Assembly (NCBI GenBank): GCA_964409905.1
Contig: CAYPET010000010.1
Coordinates: 1 to 64,000, forward strand
Reading direction: 5' to 3'
DNA from: JAGNRR01 sp964409905
GTDB lineage: Bacteria; Bacteroidota; Bacteroidia; Chitinophagales; Chitinophagaceae
Length of the DNA stretch: 64,000 nucleotides
The notes beneath the pieces are model-generated. The model saw only the letters and a program-made list of their open reading frames with translations. It did not search any database and was not told where the DNA came from. Shown one piece after another: positions 47,117 to 56,419 of this stretch. A program made the translations under genes and the position numbers. Numbering within the stretch: the stretch's first letter is position 1; each line of letters begins with the position of its first letter.

Positions 47117-47831
47117 AGCCAAGGTTTACGTTGAATAAATAGCCTACAAGCGCGGTTAGTCCCATAGCGACAGTGCCCCAAAAAGTCACCCGAAGAATCG
47201 CTTTGTAAATATTAGAGCCACCCGTTTTGGCTGAAGTAATACCAAGCACTATTAGAAAGAGTATAGCAGATCCGTATAAATAATACTCTAAGTTTTTTAG
47301 AGGCATAAAAATGGTCACTAAGAAAGGTAGCAAACCTCCTAAAGTAAAGGCCGTTCCTGATGTGAATGCTGCTTGTATTGGTTTGGCCTGACTAATATCA
47401 TTAATGCCTAATTCGTCGCGAATATGAGCCCCTAAGGCGTCATGGGCAGTAAGTTCCTCGGCAACAATAAGAGCTGTTTCTTTTTTTAGGCCTCTTTGCT
47501 CGTAGATCTGAGCTAAAAGTTCTAGCTCCAATTCAGGTGTTTCGGCAAGCTCTATTTTTTCGCGTTCAATATCAGCCTTTTCGACATCGGTCTGCGAGCT
47601 GACCGAAACATACTCTCCTGCCGCCATAGATAAGGCTCCGGCTACTAGGCCAGCAAGTATGGCCAAAACAACAGGTGCTCGCAAATCGCTAGCAGCTGCA
47701 ACGCCTATTGCCAAACTGGCTGTAGATAATATACCATCATTGGCACCTAATACGGCTGCCCTTAGCCAGTTGCTTCTGTGTATGTAATGTTTTTCTAGAT
47801 AATTATCTATTGTAGTTTGATGCTGTTGCAT
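47115..47831 (-). CDS. VIT1/CCC1 family (DUF125) metal transporter
   Basis: The 238-residue protein starts HYIHRSNWLRAAVLGANDGILSTASLAIGVAAA, the hallmark of VIT1/CCC1 transporters that move Fe2+ or Mn2+. Five membrane helices are visible, with a cytosolic loop rich in Glu (about residues 85-150) that binds metal in relatives. The substrate metal is inferred only. Confidence 0.9.
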   Translation of the reverse strand: MQQHQTTIDNYLEKHYIHRSNWLRAAVLGANDGILSTASLAIGVAAASDLRAPVVLAILAGLVAGALSMAAGEYVSVSSQTDVEKADIEREKIELAETPELELELLAQIYEQRGLKKETALIVAEELTAHDALGAHIRDELGINDISQAKPIQAAFTSGTAFTLGGLLPFLVTIFMPLKNLEYYLYGSAILFLIVLGITSAKTGGSNIYKAILRVTFWGTVAMGLTALVGYLFNVNLG

Positions 47832-48149
47832 GATTAAATTAATTTATTAATTTCACTGAAGTTCTAATTTACTTGTGAATAATAGCATAGCTTAATTGGA
47901 TACTTGTATGAAAGTAAACAATTTTAAATTACAGCTTATTGCTTGTATGTTGAACTTTTTATTATGAGTATTGTTTCGTTAAGCAGTTACTTTACAAAAT
48001 TCTATTTAAATAAGCATAATATACTCTGATTAATCGCATGCCACTCCAATTTTACTATTGAGCACTGTATCTGAAAAGTGCTTAACCGGTAAAGTGCTTG
48101 ATTAATAAAAGGACACTCTCAGATATATTATTCGTTTATCAGAGCAGCA
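47832..48149. other. Intergenic region, nothing firm
   Basis: This AT-rich stretch holds the 3' flank of purL and the upstream region of the minus-strand VIT1/CCC1-type gene. The only structure I see is a 9-base direct repeat AAAGTGCTT at 48075-48083 and 48091-48099, 16 bases apart. No exact TAnnTTTG was found for the downstream gene and no open frame looks real. Confidence 0.5.
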
Positions 48150-50351
48150 TTAATTTAAGGCATTCTCAAGAGCAACTTGATAAGGATAGATAAATTCATC
48201 GGTGGTGCCCCATTCTTCATTTTGGATAACAATGTTTTTTGCAGTTACCACACCAAGTTTTTCGAAATTAACCGAGGCTAACACTTTCTCAAAGTCATTT
48301 ATCTTATCTGGCGATACTGAAACAATAACTCTGGACTGACTTTCGCCAAATAGGAAAGCATCTTTGCGAATACCTTCTTTACATTGAATATCAAATCCAA
48401 GTTTACGGTCTTTGGCACTTTCCATTAGACTGACAAACAATCCGCCGTCACTGACGTCGTGAGCACTTTGGATGAGATTTTTTGCTACTAATTCTCGAGT
48501 AATTTTTTGTATTTCAAATTCTTCTTCTAAATCAAAATGAGGAGCCGGACTAAACTTAATACCTTGAATATTATATAGGTATTCCGAACTATTGATATCG
48601 TTGCGTGATTGACCTAATAGATAAATTGCATCCCCCTCTTGTTTGAAATCTAAAGTCATGCGTGTTTCTATATCTTCTAATAAACCAATCATACCGATAG
48701 TAGGGGTAGGGTGTACAGCTCCATCTGGAGATTGGTTGTAAAAGCTCACATTGCCACCTGTGACTGGTGTGTCGAATTTTATACATGCTTCGCCCATACC
48801 CTCCAAGGCTTTTACGAATTGATAGTAGACCTCGGGGTTATATGGGTTACCAAAATTCAGGCAGTTGGTGATAGCCAAGGGTGTTGCACCTGTACAGGAG
48901 ATATTGCGAGCACATTCGCTAACGGCAATTAAACCTCCTTGTTTGGGGTCAGCGTGCACGTAACGGCTATTGCAATCTACACTAACGGCCAATCCCTTTT
49001 CTGAACCTTTTACACGCATTACAGCAGCATCACTAGGTGCGTTGGTGCTGGCGTTGGCTGTCCCCACCATACTATCATATTGTTCATATACCCATTTTTT
49101 GCTACAGATATTGGGCAAGTCAAGCATTTTTTTTGCTACTTCTTTTAAGTTCGTAGGTTCTTCAATTTGAGCGATATCAAATGCTTTTACTTTTTCGAAA
49201 TAAGCCGGTTCGCGGTATTCGCGGTCATATTGCGGAGCTCCTCCTCCTAATACCAAATGATCTGCGGATAACTTGGCGGCCAATTCTCCTTTGTGCCAAA
49301 ACTCTAGCGTATCCCCTTCGGTAACTTCGCCGATTTGCTCACAGTGGATATCCCATTTGTCAAATATGCGTGTCATTTGAGCTTCGTGGCCTTTTTTTAC
49401 AACAACCAACATACGCTCCTGACTTTCGCTGCAGAGCATTTCCCAAGCTAGCATATCATCCTGTCTTGTCGGTACCTTATCCAAATTAATGCACATGCCA
49501 TGCTTCCCTTTGGCACTCATTTCGCTGGTGCTACAGGCGATACCTGCTGCACCCATATCTTGCATGCCGATAATGCAGTCAGTTTCAAGTAGTTCCATAC
49601 AGGCTTCCATAAGTTTTTTCTCCTGAAACGGATCGCCCACCTGAACTGCAGGCAAATCTTTAGCGCTATCTTCATCAATATCAGCGCTGGCAAATGAGGC
49701 GCCGCCAATTCCATCTTTACCAGTATCACTGCCTACGATGAATACCGGATTGCCAACACCATAAGAAATAGCCGATAGCGTTTTTCCGACCTTGGCAATT
49801 CCCACACTCATAGCATTGACCAATGGATTGGTGTTATAACTTTCGTCAAAAAAGGTTTCACCAGCCACAGTCGGTACCCCAAAGCAGTTACCATAATGAC
49901 CAATACCAGAGACTACACCTTTAAGTAAATGTTTTGTTTTGGCGTCTTGTAAGTTGCCAAAACGTAATGAGTTCAGTGTAGCAATAGGCCTCGCACCCAT
50001 TGTGAATATATCGCGATGTATACCACCTACACCAGTGGCGGCACCTTGAAAAGGTTCAATGGCCGAAGGATGGTTGTGGCTTTCTATTTTAAACGAGCAA
50101 GCCAAACCATCACCAATGTCAATCAATCCTGCATTTTCTTCACCTGCGGCGGCTAATACTCTACTGCCGGTTTTGGGGAGTTTTTTCAAATATTTAATTG
50201 AATTTTTATAGCTACAGTGTTCGCTCCACATGACGCTGTATACGGCTGTTTCGGTAAAGTTTGGTGTGCGACCATGAAATTGCTTTATGGCTTCAAATTC
50301 ATCTTCGGTTAGTCCGAGTTTCAGTGCTTGTTCTAGTGTAGCTTCTTGCAT
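48150..50351 (-). CDS. purL: Phosphoribosylformylglycinamidine synthase subunit PurL (small type)
   Basis: This is the synthetase chain of the PurLQS-type enzyme in purine synthesis, converting FGAR to FGAM. The 733 residues, with ESHNHPSAIEPFQGAATGVGG, DMGAAGIACSTSEMSAKG and HDVSDGGLFVSLMES, fit the small PurL. PurQ and PurS are not in the window. A -7 element lies upstream at 50368-50375. Confidence 0.96.
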   Translation of the reverse strand: MQEATLEQALKLGLTEDEFEAIKQFHGRTPNFTETAVYSVMWSEHCSYKNSIKYLKKLPKTGSRVLAAAGEENAGLIDIGDGLACSFKIESHNHPSAIEPFQGAATGVGGIHRDIFTMGARPIATLNSLRFGNLQDAKTKHLLKGVVSGIGHYGNCFGVPTVAGETFFDESYNTNPLVNAMSVGIAKVGKTLSAISYGVGNPVFIVGSDTGKDGIGGASFASADIDEDSAKDLPAVQVGDPFQEKKLMEACMELLETDCIIGMQDMGAAGIACSTSEMSAKGKHGMCINLDKVPTRQDDMLAWEMLCSESQERMLVVVKKGHEAQMTRIFDKWDIHCEQIGEVTEGDTLEFWHKGELAAKLSADHLVLGGGAPQYDREYREPAYFEKVKAFDIAQIEEPTNLKEVAKKMLDLPNICSKKWVYEQYDSMVGTANASTNAPSDAAVMRVKGSEKGLAVSVDCNSRYVHADPKQGGLIAVSECARNISCTGATPLAITNCLNFGNPYNPEVYYQFVKALEGMGEACIKFDTPVTGGNVSFYNQSPDGAVHPTPTIGMIGLLEDIETRMTLDFKQEGDAIYLLGQSRNDINSSEYLYNIQGIKFSPAPHFDLEEEFEIQKITRELVAKNLIQSAHDVSDGGLFVSLMESAKDRKLGFDIQCKEGIRKDAFLFGESQSRVIVSVSPDKINDFEKVLASVNFEKLGVVTAKNIVIQNEEWGTTDEFIYPYQVALENALN

Positions 50352-50367
50352 AAGATTTATGAAAGCG

Positions 50368-50375
50368 CAAAGGTA
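50368..50375 (-). promoter_or_regulatory. Bacteroidota -7 element of purL
   Basis: Minus strand TACCTTTG, 16 bases before the purL ATG. Confidence 0.6.
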
Positions 50376-50425
50376 CTACTTGCTGAATTGGCTCGGAAAT
50401 TTGCTACTGGCAAATTATGAACAAG

Positions 50426-50433
50426 TATTTTTG
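50426..50433 (+). promoter_or_regulatory. Bacteroidota -7 element (with -33 TTTG) of the BadF-family gene
   Basis: TATTTTTG overlaps the in-frame GTG at 50433, so the ATG at 50439 is the start. TTTG at 50400-50403 is 22 bases upstream, close to the usual -33 distance. Confidence 0.65.
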
Positions 50434-50438
50434 TGCGT

Positions 50439-51290
50439 ATGCCAAAAAATATTCTGATAGCAGATAGTGGGAGCACCAAAACGGATTGGGTTTTAGTAAG
50501 TGAAAAAAGAAAACGAAGCTTTGCCACGCAGGGATTAAACCCCTATTTGCAGACTGCAGAAGACATGCTGCAAATTTTGCACAAGGAACTTAAAATAAAA
50601 TCTGACGCAGCGAATGTAGATGCGGTATACTTCTACGGTGCCGGCATCAATAATCGCAATAGTGAAAAGCTTGTAATAAATGCATTGCAATCATTTTTTG
50701 AAACAAAAAAAATTGCTGCGGCAAGTGATTTGTTAGCATCGGCTCGCGCCACCTGTGTGGAGGGAAAGGGCATTGCCTGTATATTGGGCACTGGTAGTAA
50801 TTCATGTTATTATGACGGTAAGCGGATAAAATCCAAACTCCCTTCCTTGGGTTACGTATTAGGGGATGAGGGGAGTGGGAATCATATTGGCCGACGCCTA
50901 TTGCAGCATTATTTTCAGGGTATTATGGATCAGGAACTGGCATCAGCATTTGAGGAAATGTATGACGTCCAACTAGAAAATGTTTTGCAAAACGTGTATC
51001 GAAAACCCTTTGCAAATCGCTATTTAGCAAAGTTTGCCAAGTTTGCACTAGCCCATCGGGGGCATTATCTCATTGAAAATATTGTTGAAGATTGTCTGAA
51101 TGAATTTTTTATGAATAATCTGCTACATTATAAACAGATACATAAAGTACCCTTGCATTTTAGCGGTTCGGTGGCCTATTATTTTCAAGATATAATCTCG
51201 CAATTGTGCCAGCAATACGAAATAAACCTAGGGGTAATCATTCAACGCCCCATCAACGAGTTGGTTGCATATCACAAAAAAGAAGGTTAA
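50439..51290 (+). CDS. BadF/BadG/BcrA/BcrD ATPase family, N-acetylglucosamine-kinase-like
   Basis: The ASKHA phosphate-1 motif ADSGSTKTDWVL opens the protein; CILGTGSNSCYYDG (phosphate-2 region) and YVLGDEGSGNHIGRRLL are typical of the BadF subgroup that includes mammalian-type N-acetylglucosamine kinase. The ATP-dependent kinase probably acts on an amino sugar recycled from the cell wall. Length from the ATG at 50439 is 283 residues. Confidence 0.88.
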   Translation: MPKNILIADSGSTKTDWVLVSEKRKRSFATQGLNPYLQTAEDMLQILHKELKIKSDAANVDAVYFYGAGINNRNSEKLVINALQSFFETKKIAAASDLLASARATCVEGKGIACILGTGSNSCYYDGKRIKSKLPSLGYVLGDEGSGNHIGRRLLQHYFQGIMDQELASAFEEMYDVQLENVLQNVYRKPFANRYLAKFAKFALAHRGHYLIENIVEDCLNEFFMNNLLHYKQIHKVPLHFSGSVAYYFQDIISQLCQQYEINLGVIIQRPINELVAYHKKEG

Positions 51291-51430
51291 CAGCTGACTG
51301 TTTTTGAGAATGAATAATGCATAAAAAATTCGCTATTTGGTTCCAATTCAGAATCTAACTCGTCAATTTCTTCGTCAAATAAAATTTCTTCTGTCAATTC
51401 CTCGATCATTTTTATTTTTTCGTCCTCCAT
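51287..51430 (-). CDS. Small acidic peptide of 47 residues, unrecognised
   Basis: An open frame in an otherwise empty region starts MEDEKIKMIEELTEEILFD and ends FSKTVSC. The first 34 residues are strongly acidic (about 15 Asp/Glu, few Lys), the last 14 hold three Ser, one Thr and one Cys. This leader-then-Ser/Thr/Cys layout resembles some RiPP precursors, but no RiPP-modifying enzyme is near. An in-frame TAA directly precedes the ATG. It overlaps the end of the BadF-family gene by 4 bases, convergently. A candidate -7 element lies at 51522-51529. It could be a chance ORF. Confidence 0.4.
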   Translation of the reverse strand: MEDEKIKMIEELTEEILFDEEIDELDSELEPNSEFFMHYSFSKTVSC

Positions 51431-51521
51431 TTATTTCTGTTTTTATATTTAGAACATCCGCATAAAACCATTACCGTTTAAATTCCCTATCTACACCAGT
51501 AGTTTTAGCCGCATGATTTAC

Positions 51522-51529
51522 CAAATTTA
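51522..51529 (-). promoter_or_regulatory. Candidate -7 element upstream of the small ORF
   Basis: Minus strand TAAATTTG, 91 bases before the ATG of the small acidic ORF. The remaining bases of 51431-51691 show nothing else I can support. Confidence 0.3.
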
Positions 51530-51691
51530 TTGTTTTTCAATATCATATCCAACGGACTTTCTACTTCTGCTTAGCTTGTGCGCATTACATGTTTATACAC
51601 GGCGGTGGTTTCGCTACTGCAAAGACCAAGTATGACTGGTAAACACTTCATGACGAACTAAATATGGCTCTCGAAAGAGAACGGTTTTTAT

Positions 51692-52870
51692 CTATTTAAA
51701 GGCATTTATCCCCGTAACGTCCATGCCCGTTATCAGCAGGTGGATGTCGTGCGTGCCTTCGTAGGTCACTACGCTCTCGAGGTTCATCATATGCCGCATA
51801 ATGGAGTATTCGCCTGTAATGCCCATGCCGCCATGCATTTGGCGTGCCTCGCGGCAAATGTTGAGGGCAATTTCGCAGGAGTTGCGCTTGGCCATACTTA
51901 CTTGTGCGGGCGTTGCGCGCCCTTCATTCATCAGCACGCCCAGGCGCCACACCAATAATTGTCCTTTGGTAATTTCGGTAATCATTTCGGCCAGTTTTTT
52001 CTGCTGCAACTGAAAACCGGCAATCGGTTTGCCAAACTGTTCGCGTTGCAGGGTATAGCGCAAGGCCGAGTCGTAGCAATCCATGGCCGCACCCAAAGCG
52101 CCCCAGGCAATACCGTAGCGCGCTTTGCTTAGGCAACTCAATGGCCCTTTGAGGCCTTTAATATTGGGCAGGATGTTCTCCTTGGGCACTTTTACATTGT
52201 CAAACACCAGCTCGCCGGTGCAGCTCGCACGCAAGCTCCATTTGCCGTGAATCTCCGGTGTGGTAAAGCCGTCCATGCCGCGCTCAACGATTATACCGCG
52301 CACATCGCCCGCTTCATCTTTCGCCCAAACGACCGCTACCTTTGCTTCGGGACTATTGCTAATCCACATCTTGGCACCGTTCAGTATGACGTGGTCGCCG
52401 GCATCTTTAATGTTGGTAATCATACTGCCGGGGTCGCTGCCGCTGTCCGGTTCGGTAAGGCCAAAGCAGCCCAGCCATTCGCCGGAGGCCAATTTGGGCA
52501 GAAACTTTTGTTTTTGCTCCTCACTGCCATAAGCGCTTATAGGCCACATCACCAAACTACCCTGCACGCTGGCTGTGGAGCGCATGCCGCTATCGCAGCG
52601 CTCTATTTCCTGCATCATGAGGCCGTAGCTGATATAATCCAATCCGCCGCCGCCGTATTCTGCCGGTATGGTCGGCCCGAAAACGCCCAGCTCGCCCATT
52701 TGCGGTACCAGGTGCTTGGGGAAGTGATTATTTTGTGCCCATTCTTCAATGTGGGGGCTTACTTCTTTTTTAATCCAGGCGCGCACACTGTCGCGGATTA
52801 GTTTGTGCTCGTCGCTCAAAAGCTCATCGACTAGGTAATAGTCCGGGTGTTGGTATAAATCTTGTGCCAT
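51692..52870 (-). CDS. Acyl-CoA dehydrogenase, probably glutaryl-CoA dehydrogenase
   Basis: A flavoprotein of 392 residues with GLTEPDSGSDPGSM (FAD/substrate region), REQFGKPIAGFQLQQ and the catalytic Glu in VTYEGTHDIH, a context typical of GcdH, which oxidises and decarboxylates glutaryl-CoA to crotonyl-CoA. The next catabolic gene, 3-hydroxyacyl-CoA dehydrogenase, is 0.7 kb away. The gene is clearly richer in G+C than its neighbours: the two 60-base stretches I counted (52081-52140 and 52201-52260) each hold 37 G/C. This may reflect transfer or codon bias. Confidence 0.9.
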   Translation of the reverse strand: MAQDLYQHPDYYLVDELLSDEHKLIRDSVRAWIKKEVSPHIEEWAQNNHFPKHLVPQMGELGVFGPTIPAEYGGGGLDYISYGLMMQEIERCDSGMRSTASVQGSLVMWPISAYGSEEQKQKFLPKLASGEWLGCFGLTEPDSGSDPGSMITNIKDAGDHVILNGAKMWISNSPEAKVAVVWAKDEAGDVRGIIVERGMDGFTTPEIHGKWSLRASCTGELVFDNVKVPKENILPNIKGLKGPLSCLSKARYGIAWGALGAAMDCYDSALRYTLQREQFGKPIAGFQLQQKKLAEMITEITKGQLLVWRLGVLMNEGRATPAQVSMAKRNSCEIALNICREARQMHGGMGITGEYSIMRHMMNLESVVTYEGTHDIHLLITGMDVTGINAFK

Positions 52871-52872
52871 AT

Positions 52873-53388
52873 TTAATTTGCGGGTTTTAACAGTATTGTA
52901 CTTGTGTCGTACTGGTTAATCATTTGAAGGTGTAAATTATTATTATCCAACTTAAGAATTGAGAATCGCGTAATCTCGGGGTTGCCGGTAAATTCTTCCA
53001 CCTCCATGACAATTTCTTTGTCTTCAATATGCCATCGGGCCGAGTCTACGCCATCTACTGATGTGAAATACACCATCTTGTCTGCCCGAAATTCCATAAA
53101 GGTATTTTCGAGGTTTGTCTTTTGTAATTCTTCCTGTTGGGCTAAGTCGGCCTCTACAAATCGCTTAAAAGAGTCTACGGATCCAAAGTACTCAATCATA
53201 TCGTTTTGCTCAGTAATGGTATCGAGCAAGTTTTTATAATAAGCTACCTCTTTTTTATAGGTCGAATTTTCAATTTTTGTAGACTTCCATTTTTTTATAA
53301 TGGCTTGTTCCTGATTGTCTTGACAGGCCATCAAAAACAACAAGCTACAAGAAGAGAATACGATTTTACTGGCGCTGGAAGTCGACAT
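52873..53388 (-). CDS. Hypothetical lipoprotein
   Basis: A signal peptide ends in LFLMAC (Cys22), so the protein is lipidated. The mature part has a helical stretch (about residues 30-95) and beta strands ending SILKLDNNNLHLQMINQYD, similar to small lipocalin-like lipoproteins of this phylum. No named family is recognised. It lies 2 bases upstream of the acyl-CoA dehydrogenase gene, apparently in one transcript, with a -7 element 5 bases before its ATG. Confidence 0.7.
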   Translation of the reverse strand: MSTSSASKIVFSSCSLLFLMACQDNQEQAIIKKWKSTKIENSTYKKEVAYYKNLLDTITEQNDMIEYFGSVDSFKRFVEADLAQQEELQKTNLENTFMEFRADKMVYFTSVDGVDSARWHIEDKEIVMEVEEFTGNPEITRFSILKLDNNNLHLQMINQYDTSTILLKPAN

Positions 53389-53393
53389 TGGCG

Positions 53394-53401
53394 CAAAGGT
53401 A
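53394..53401 (-). promoter_or_regulatory. Bacteroidota -7 element of the lipoprotein-acyl-CoA dehydrogenase pair
   Basis: Minus strand TACCTTTG, 5 bases before the ATG at 53388. Confidence 0.6.
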
Positions 53402-53536
53402 GGCCATAAAGCTTCATTTTGTCAAAGCAAATAATGCATAAATATCAACGTTTGACACTGCCGATACAGTTTTAAAGTAATCTGAACATTTACCGAATTT
53501 CATTAGACTCGGTATGGCTAATCTGCTTGTGGCAAT

Positions 53537-53544
53537 TACATTTG
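53537..53544 (+). promoter_or_regulatory. Bacteroidota -7 element of the 3-hydroxyacyl-CoA dehydrogenase gene
   Basis: TACATTTG lies 32 bases before the ATG at 53577. Confidence 0.55.
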
Positions 53545-53576
53545 CGACCAAATAAATTAATAAATACGCATAGATA

Positions 53577-54485
53577 ATGAGTAAAGAAATAAAAAAGGTG
53601 GCCGTAGTTGGCGCCGGTACAATGGGAAATGGCATTTGCCACGTTTTTGCACAAACTGGTCATCAGGTCCATTTGATTGATATTTCGCAACCGGCCCTTG
53701 ATAAAGCCATAGCAACCATCACACAAAATTTTGATAGACAGATAAAGAAAGAAGTCATAGGAGAAGAGGTAAAGAATGAAGCCCTTGCCAACATTACAAC
53801 TTTTACGGATATGCAAGCCGGTGTGCAGGGCATGGATATGGTAGTAGAGGCTGCTACTGAAAATATAGCCTTCAAAGAAAAATTATTTGCGCAGTTAGAC
53901 GAATACACTGATGATAATTGCATTTTGGCTTCAAATACTTCTTCGGTTAGCATTACGCGCCTGGGTTCGCATACAAATAAACCTCAAAACGTAATTGGCA
54001 TGCACTTTATGAATCCGGTGCCGGTAATGAAACTAGTAGAAATTATCAATGGCTATGCTACAAGTTTGGAAACCACCAACACCGTTACGGCGATGGCCAT
54101 AAAATTGGGCAAAGTACCATGTACAGCCGAGGATTATCCCGGGTTTATTTCTAACCGTATTTTATTGCCGATGATTAACGAGGCTATCATTGCCTTGCAA
54201 GAAGGTGTTGCAGGAGTGGAGGAAATTGATACGATTATGCGATTAGGCATGGGGCATCCCATGGGTCCTTTACAATTAGCAGATTTCATTGGTTTAGATA
54301 CTTGTTTGAGTATTTTGGACGTAATGGTGACACAAATTGGCAAACAAAAATATGCTCCGGCTACCTTGCTAAAAAATATGGTTCAGGCAAAACGCTTGGG
54401 CAGAAAATCTGGTGAAGGGTTTTATAAGTACACCCCTGGTTCAAAAGAATTGGTGGTGAGCGATTCGTTTAAAAAACGACACTAG
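53577..54485 (+). CDS. 3-hydroxybutyryl-CoA dehydrogenase
   Basis: The NAD-binding motif VGAGTMGNGICH is at the N-terminus, and the catalytic His lies in NVIGMHFMNPVPVMKLVEII. GFISNRILLPMINEAI and GPLQLADFIGLDTCL complete the family. At 302 residues it is a stand-alone short-chain enzyme (Hbd/PaaH type) of beta-oxidation or butyrate metabolism. It overlaps the convergent yqgE gene by 4 bases. Confidence 0.94.
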   Translation: MSKEIKKVAVVGAGTMGNGICHVFAQTGHQVHLIDISQPALDKAIATITQNFDRQIKKEVIGEEVKNEALANITTFTDMQAGVQGMDMVVEAATENIAFKEKLFAQLDEYTDDNCILASNTSSVSITRLGSHTNKPQNVIGMHFMNPVPVMKLVEIINGYATSLETTNTVTAMAIKLGKVPCTAEDYPGFISNRILLPMINEAIIALQEGVAGVEEIDTIMRLGMGHPMGPLQLADFIGLDTCLSILDVMVTQIGKQKYAPATLLKNMVQAKRLGRKSGEGFYKYTPGSKELVVSDSFKKRH

Positions 54486-55057
54486 TTTAATCCCGGATCT
54501 TTGGGGAGGTGTATAAGCTGGTGAAACTCTTTGTCCAAAGAAAGTATAGCTTGTTCCCAAAGTTCTTCGGTATACAGATTGAACAAATTTAGCTGGTTTG
54601 ATTCACTCACAAGCCAGCTATTTTTTTCTATCTCCTCATCAAGTTGCAGCGCACTCCAGCCTGAGTATCCAATAAAGAAGCGGATATTATTATTGTTTAT
54701 CGTATTGTCTTTTAATAACGCAATTGCCGTTTGGTAATCACCACCAAAGGATATGTCATTGGCTATTTTTTCGCCACCCAGCAGGTCGCCTGTATTGTGC
54801 AATATGTGCAACGAGCTTGTATCCACCGGTCCGCCAATAAACAATGGAATGTCAGTATTATCCAGTCCATCCACAAAAAAGTCCAAGGTTATGTCTATGG
54901 GTTTGTTCAGCACAAACCCCAAACTGCCCTCAACATCATGTGTACACAAAAAAACAACCGATCGTTTAAAATGAGGATCAGGTAGCAGCGGTTCCGCAAT
55001 TAATATTTTACCCGCACTAGGCGGCACTCCAGTTTTTATTTTTAAACTAAAATCCAT
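54482..55057 (-). CDS. YqgE/AlgH family protein (UPF0301)
   Basis: The sequence after the start, MDFSLKIKTGVPPSAGKILIAEPLLPDPHFKRSVVFLCTHD, is family-typical, so 55057 is preferred over the upstream in-frame ATG at 55093. GFVLNKPI and GGPVDTSSLHILH also match. The function is unknown; the name AlgH comes from alginate control in Pseudomonas and says little here. Confidence 0.9.
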   Translation of the reverse strand: MDFSLKIKTGVPPSAGKILIAEPLLPDPHFKRSVVFLCTHDVEGSLGFVLNKPIDITLDFFVDGLDNTDIPLFIGGPVDTSSLHILHNTGDLLGGEKIANDISFGGDYQTAIALLKDNTINNNNIRFFIGYSGWSALQLDEEIEKNSWLVSESNQLNLFNLYTEELWEQAILSLDKEFHQLIHLPKDPGLN

Positions 55058-55135
55058 GTTGAATCTCGAAATTAATGAGGGATGGTCACACAAGATAAAT
55101 AATCCTTAAAAAATCATAGGCGTTTATTTCATTGG

Positions 55136-55143
55136 TACTTTTG
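55136..55143 (+). promoter_or_regulatory. Bacteroidota -7 element of the unpaired kinase gene
   Basis: TACTTTTG lies 10 bases before the ATG at 55154. Confidence 0.6.
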
Positions 55144-55153
55144 TCTGCTCAGG

Positions 55154-56419
55154 ATGAAGAAACTTTTTCCGCTTATTATTACGTTGACAGCCATTTCTTT
55201 ACTGGGCATTATTATTGTTCAGGTGCAATGGATTAGTTCTGCTATAAAATTAAAGCAAGACCAGTACCAACGGGATGTGGAAGCAGCCTTGATGAACGTC
55301 ACAGATTCGATAGTTAATCAAAAAATACGTGGGCTACGACCGATTGAAAGCGATGTGGTAGACTTTAATAATTACCCTCCAACCAAAGCCGTTTTTACTC
55401 GTTATGAATTAAATCACTTGCTGCAAACAGAACTTCGAAATGCCGGCATACGGCAAGACTTCGAATACTGTATTACCAATGATGCTGCTGCAAAAACAAT
55501 GTATAGTGCAGGATTTAGAGAGGAGTATCTCAGCGCACCCGAAATATTCCGCACCAATATTTCAGGTCGCACCGCAGCCAATTTCGAAACATTACATCTT
55601 TACATTTTACAACCTCAAAACTATTTCAAAACGGAGTTGCTACTTATGCTGTTGGGTGCGCTGCTGTTTACTTGTATTATCATAGCGGCCTTTGTGATTA
55701 CCATTCGCACCATGCTTTCTCAACGTAAATTGTCTGAAATAAAAAGTGATTTTATCAACAACATGACGCATGAATTTAAAACGCCAATTGCCACTATACA
55801 ATTGGCAAGTGATGCCTTAAATAATGACAAAGTATTGAGTGATATAAAGAATATAAAATATTATTCGGGCATCATTAAAGAAGAAAATATGCGCATGCAT
55901 AAACAAGTGGAAAGGATATTGAATGCGGCCAAACTAGAGAAAGATGAAATCCGACTGCAATTAAAGGAAATCAATGTGCATGATGTCATTCGAAAAGTAA
56001 TCAGCAATTCGAAACTTCAGGCGGATGAGGCTCATGCTGTAGTGACAGAACAGCTAAAAGCCACTCATTTTATCATCATGGCTGACGAAGTCCATTTTTC
56101 CAATATTATTTTTAATCTGCTGGATAACGCCATCAAATACGCCGATAAAAATCCTAAAATCGTCATCTCTACTGAGAATTTTGGTAATTCCTTGCACATT
56201 AAAATAAAAGATAATGGCATCGGCATGACCAAGGAAGTGATGAACAACATCTTCGAAAAGTTTTATCGGGCTCATACCGGTAACCAACACAACGTAAAAG
56301 GCTTTGGTTTGGGGCTAACTTATGTAAAAAAAGTTATTGACCTGCATGAAGCCAAAATAACCGTCGATAGTACACCAGGGGAGGGAAGTGAGTTTACATT
56401 GGTCTTTCCCTATATCTAG
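55154..56419 (+). CDS. Sensor histidine kinase without adjacent regulator
   Basis: A membrane helix (residues 5-23), a periplasmic domain of about 130 residues and a second helix (LLLMLLGALLFTCIIIAAFV) precede HisKA with MTHEFKTPIATIQLASDAL and HATPase_c with NLLDNAIKYAD, DNGIGMT and GFGLGLTYVK. It resembles RprX-type kinases of the phylum, which normally sit next to a response regulator. None is adjacent; the gene overlaps the convergent LD-carboxypeptidase by 4 bases. Confidence 0.92.
   Translation: MKKLFPLIITLTAISLLGIIIVQVQWISSAIKLKQDQYQRDVEAALMNVTDSIVNQKIRGLRPIESDVVDFNNYPPTKAVFTRYELNHLLQTELRNAGIRQDFEYCITNDAAAKTMYSAGFREEYLSAPEIFRTNISGRTAANFETLHLYILQPQNYFKTELLLMLLGALLFTCIIIAAFVITIRTMLSQRKLSEIKSDFINNMTHEFKTPIATIQLASDALNNDKVLSDIKNIKYYSGIIKEENMRMHKQVERILNAAKLEKDEIRLQLKEINVHDVIRKVISNSKLQADEAHAVVTEQLKATHFIIMADEVHFSNIIFNLLDNAIKYADKNPKIVISTENFGNSLHIKIKDNGIGMTKEVMNNIFEKFYRAHTGNQHNVKGFGLGLTYVKKVIDLHEAKITVDSTPGEGSEFTLVFPYI

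Noticed and set aside
47832..48149. Regulatory RNA or small peptide in the longest quiet region
   Set aside because: Only short chance frames and one short direct repeat; no -7 element in a useful place.
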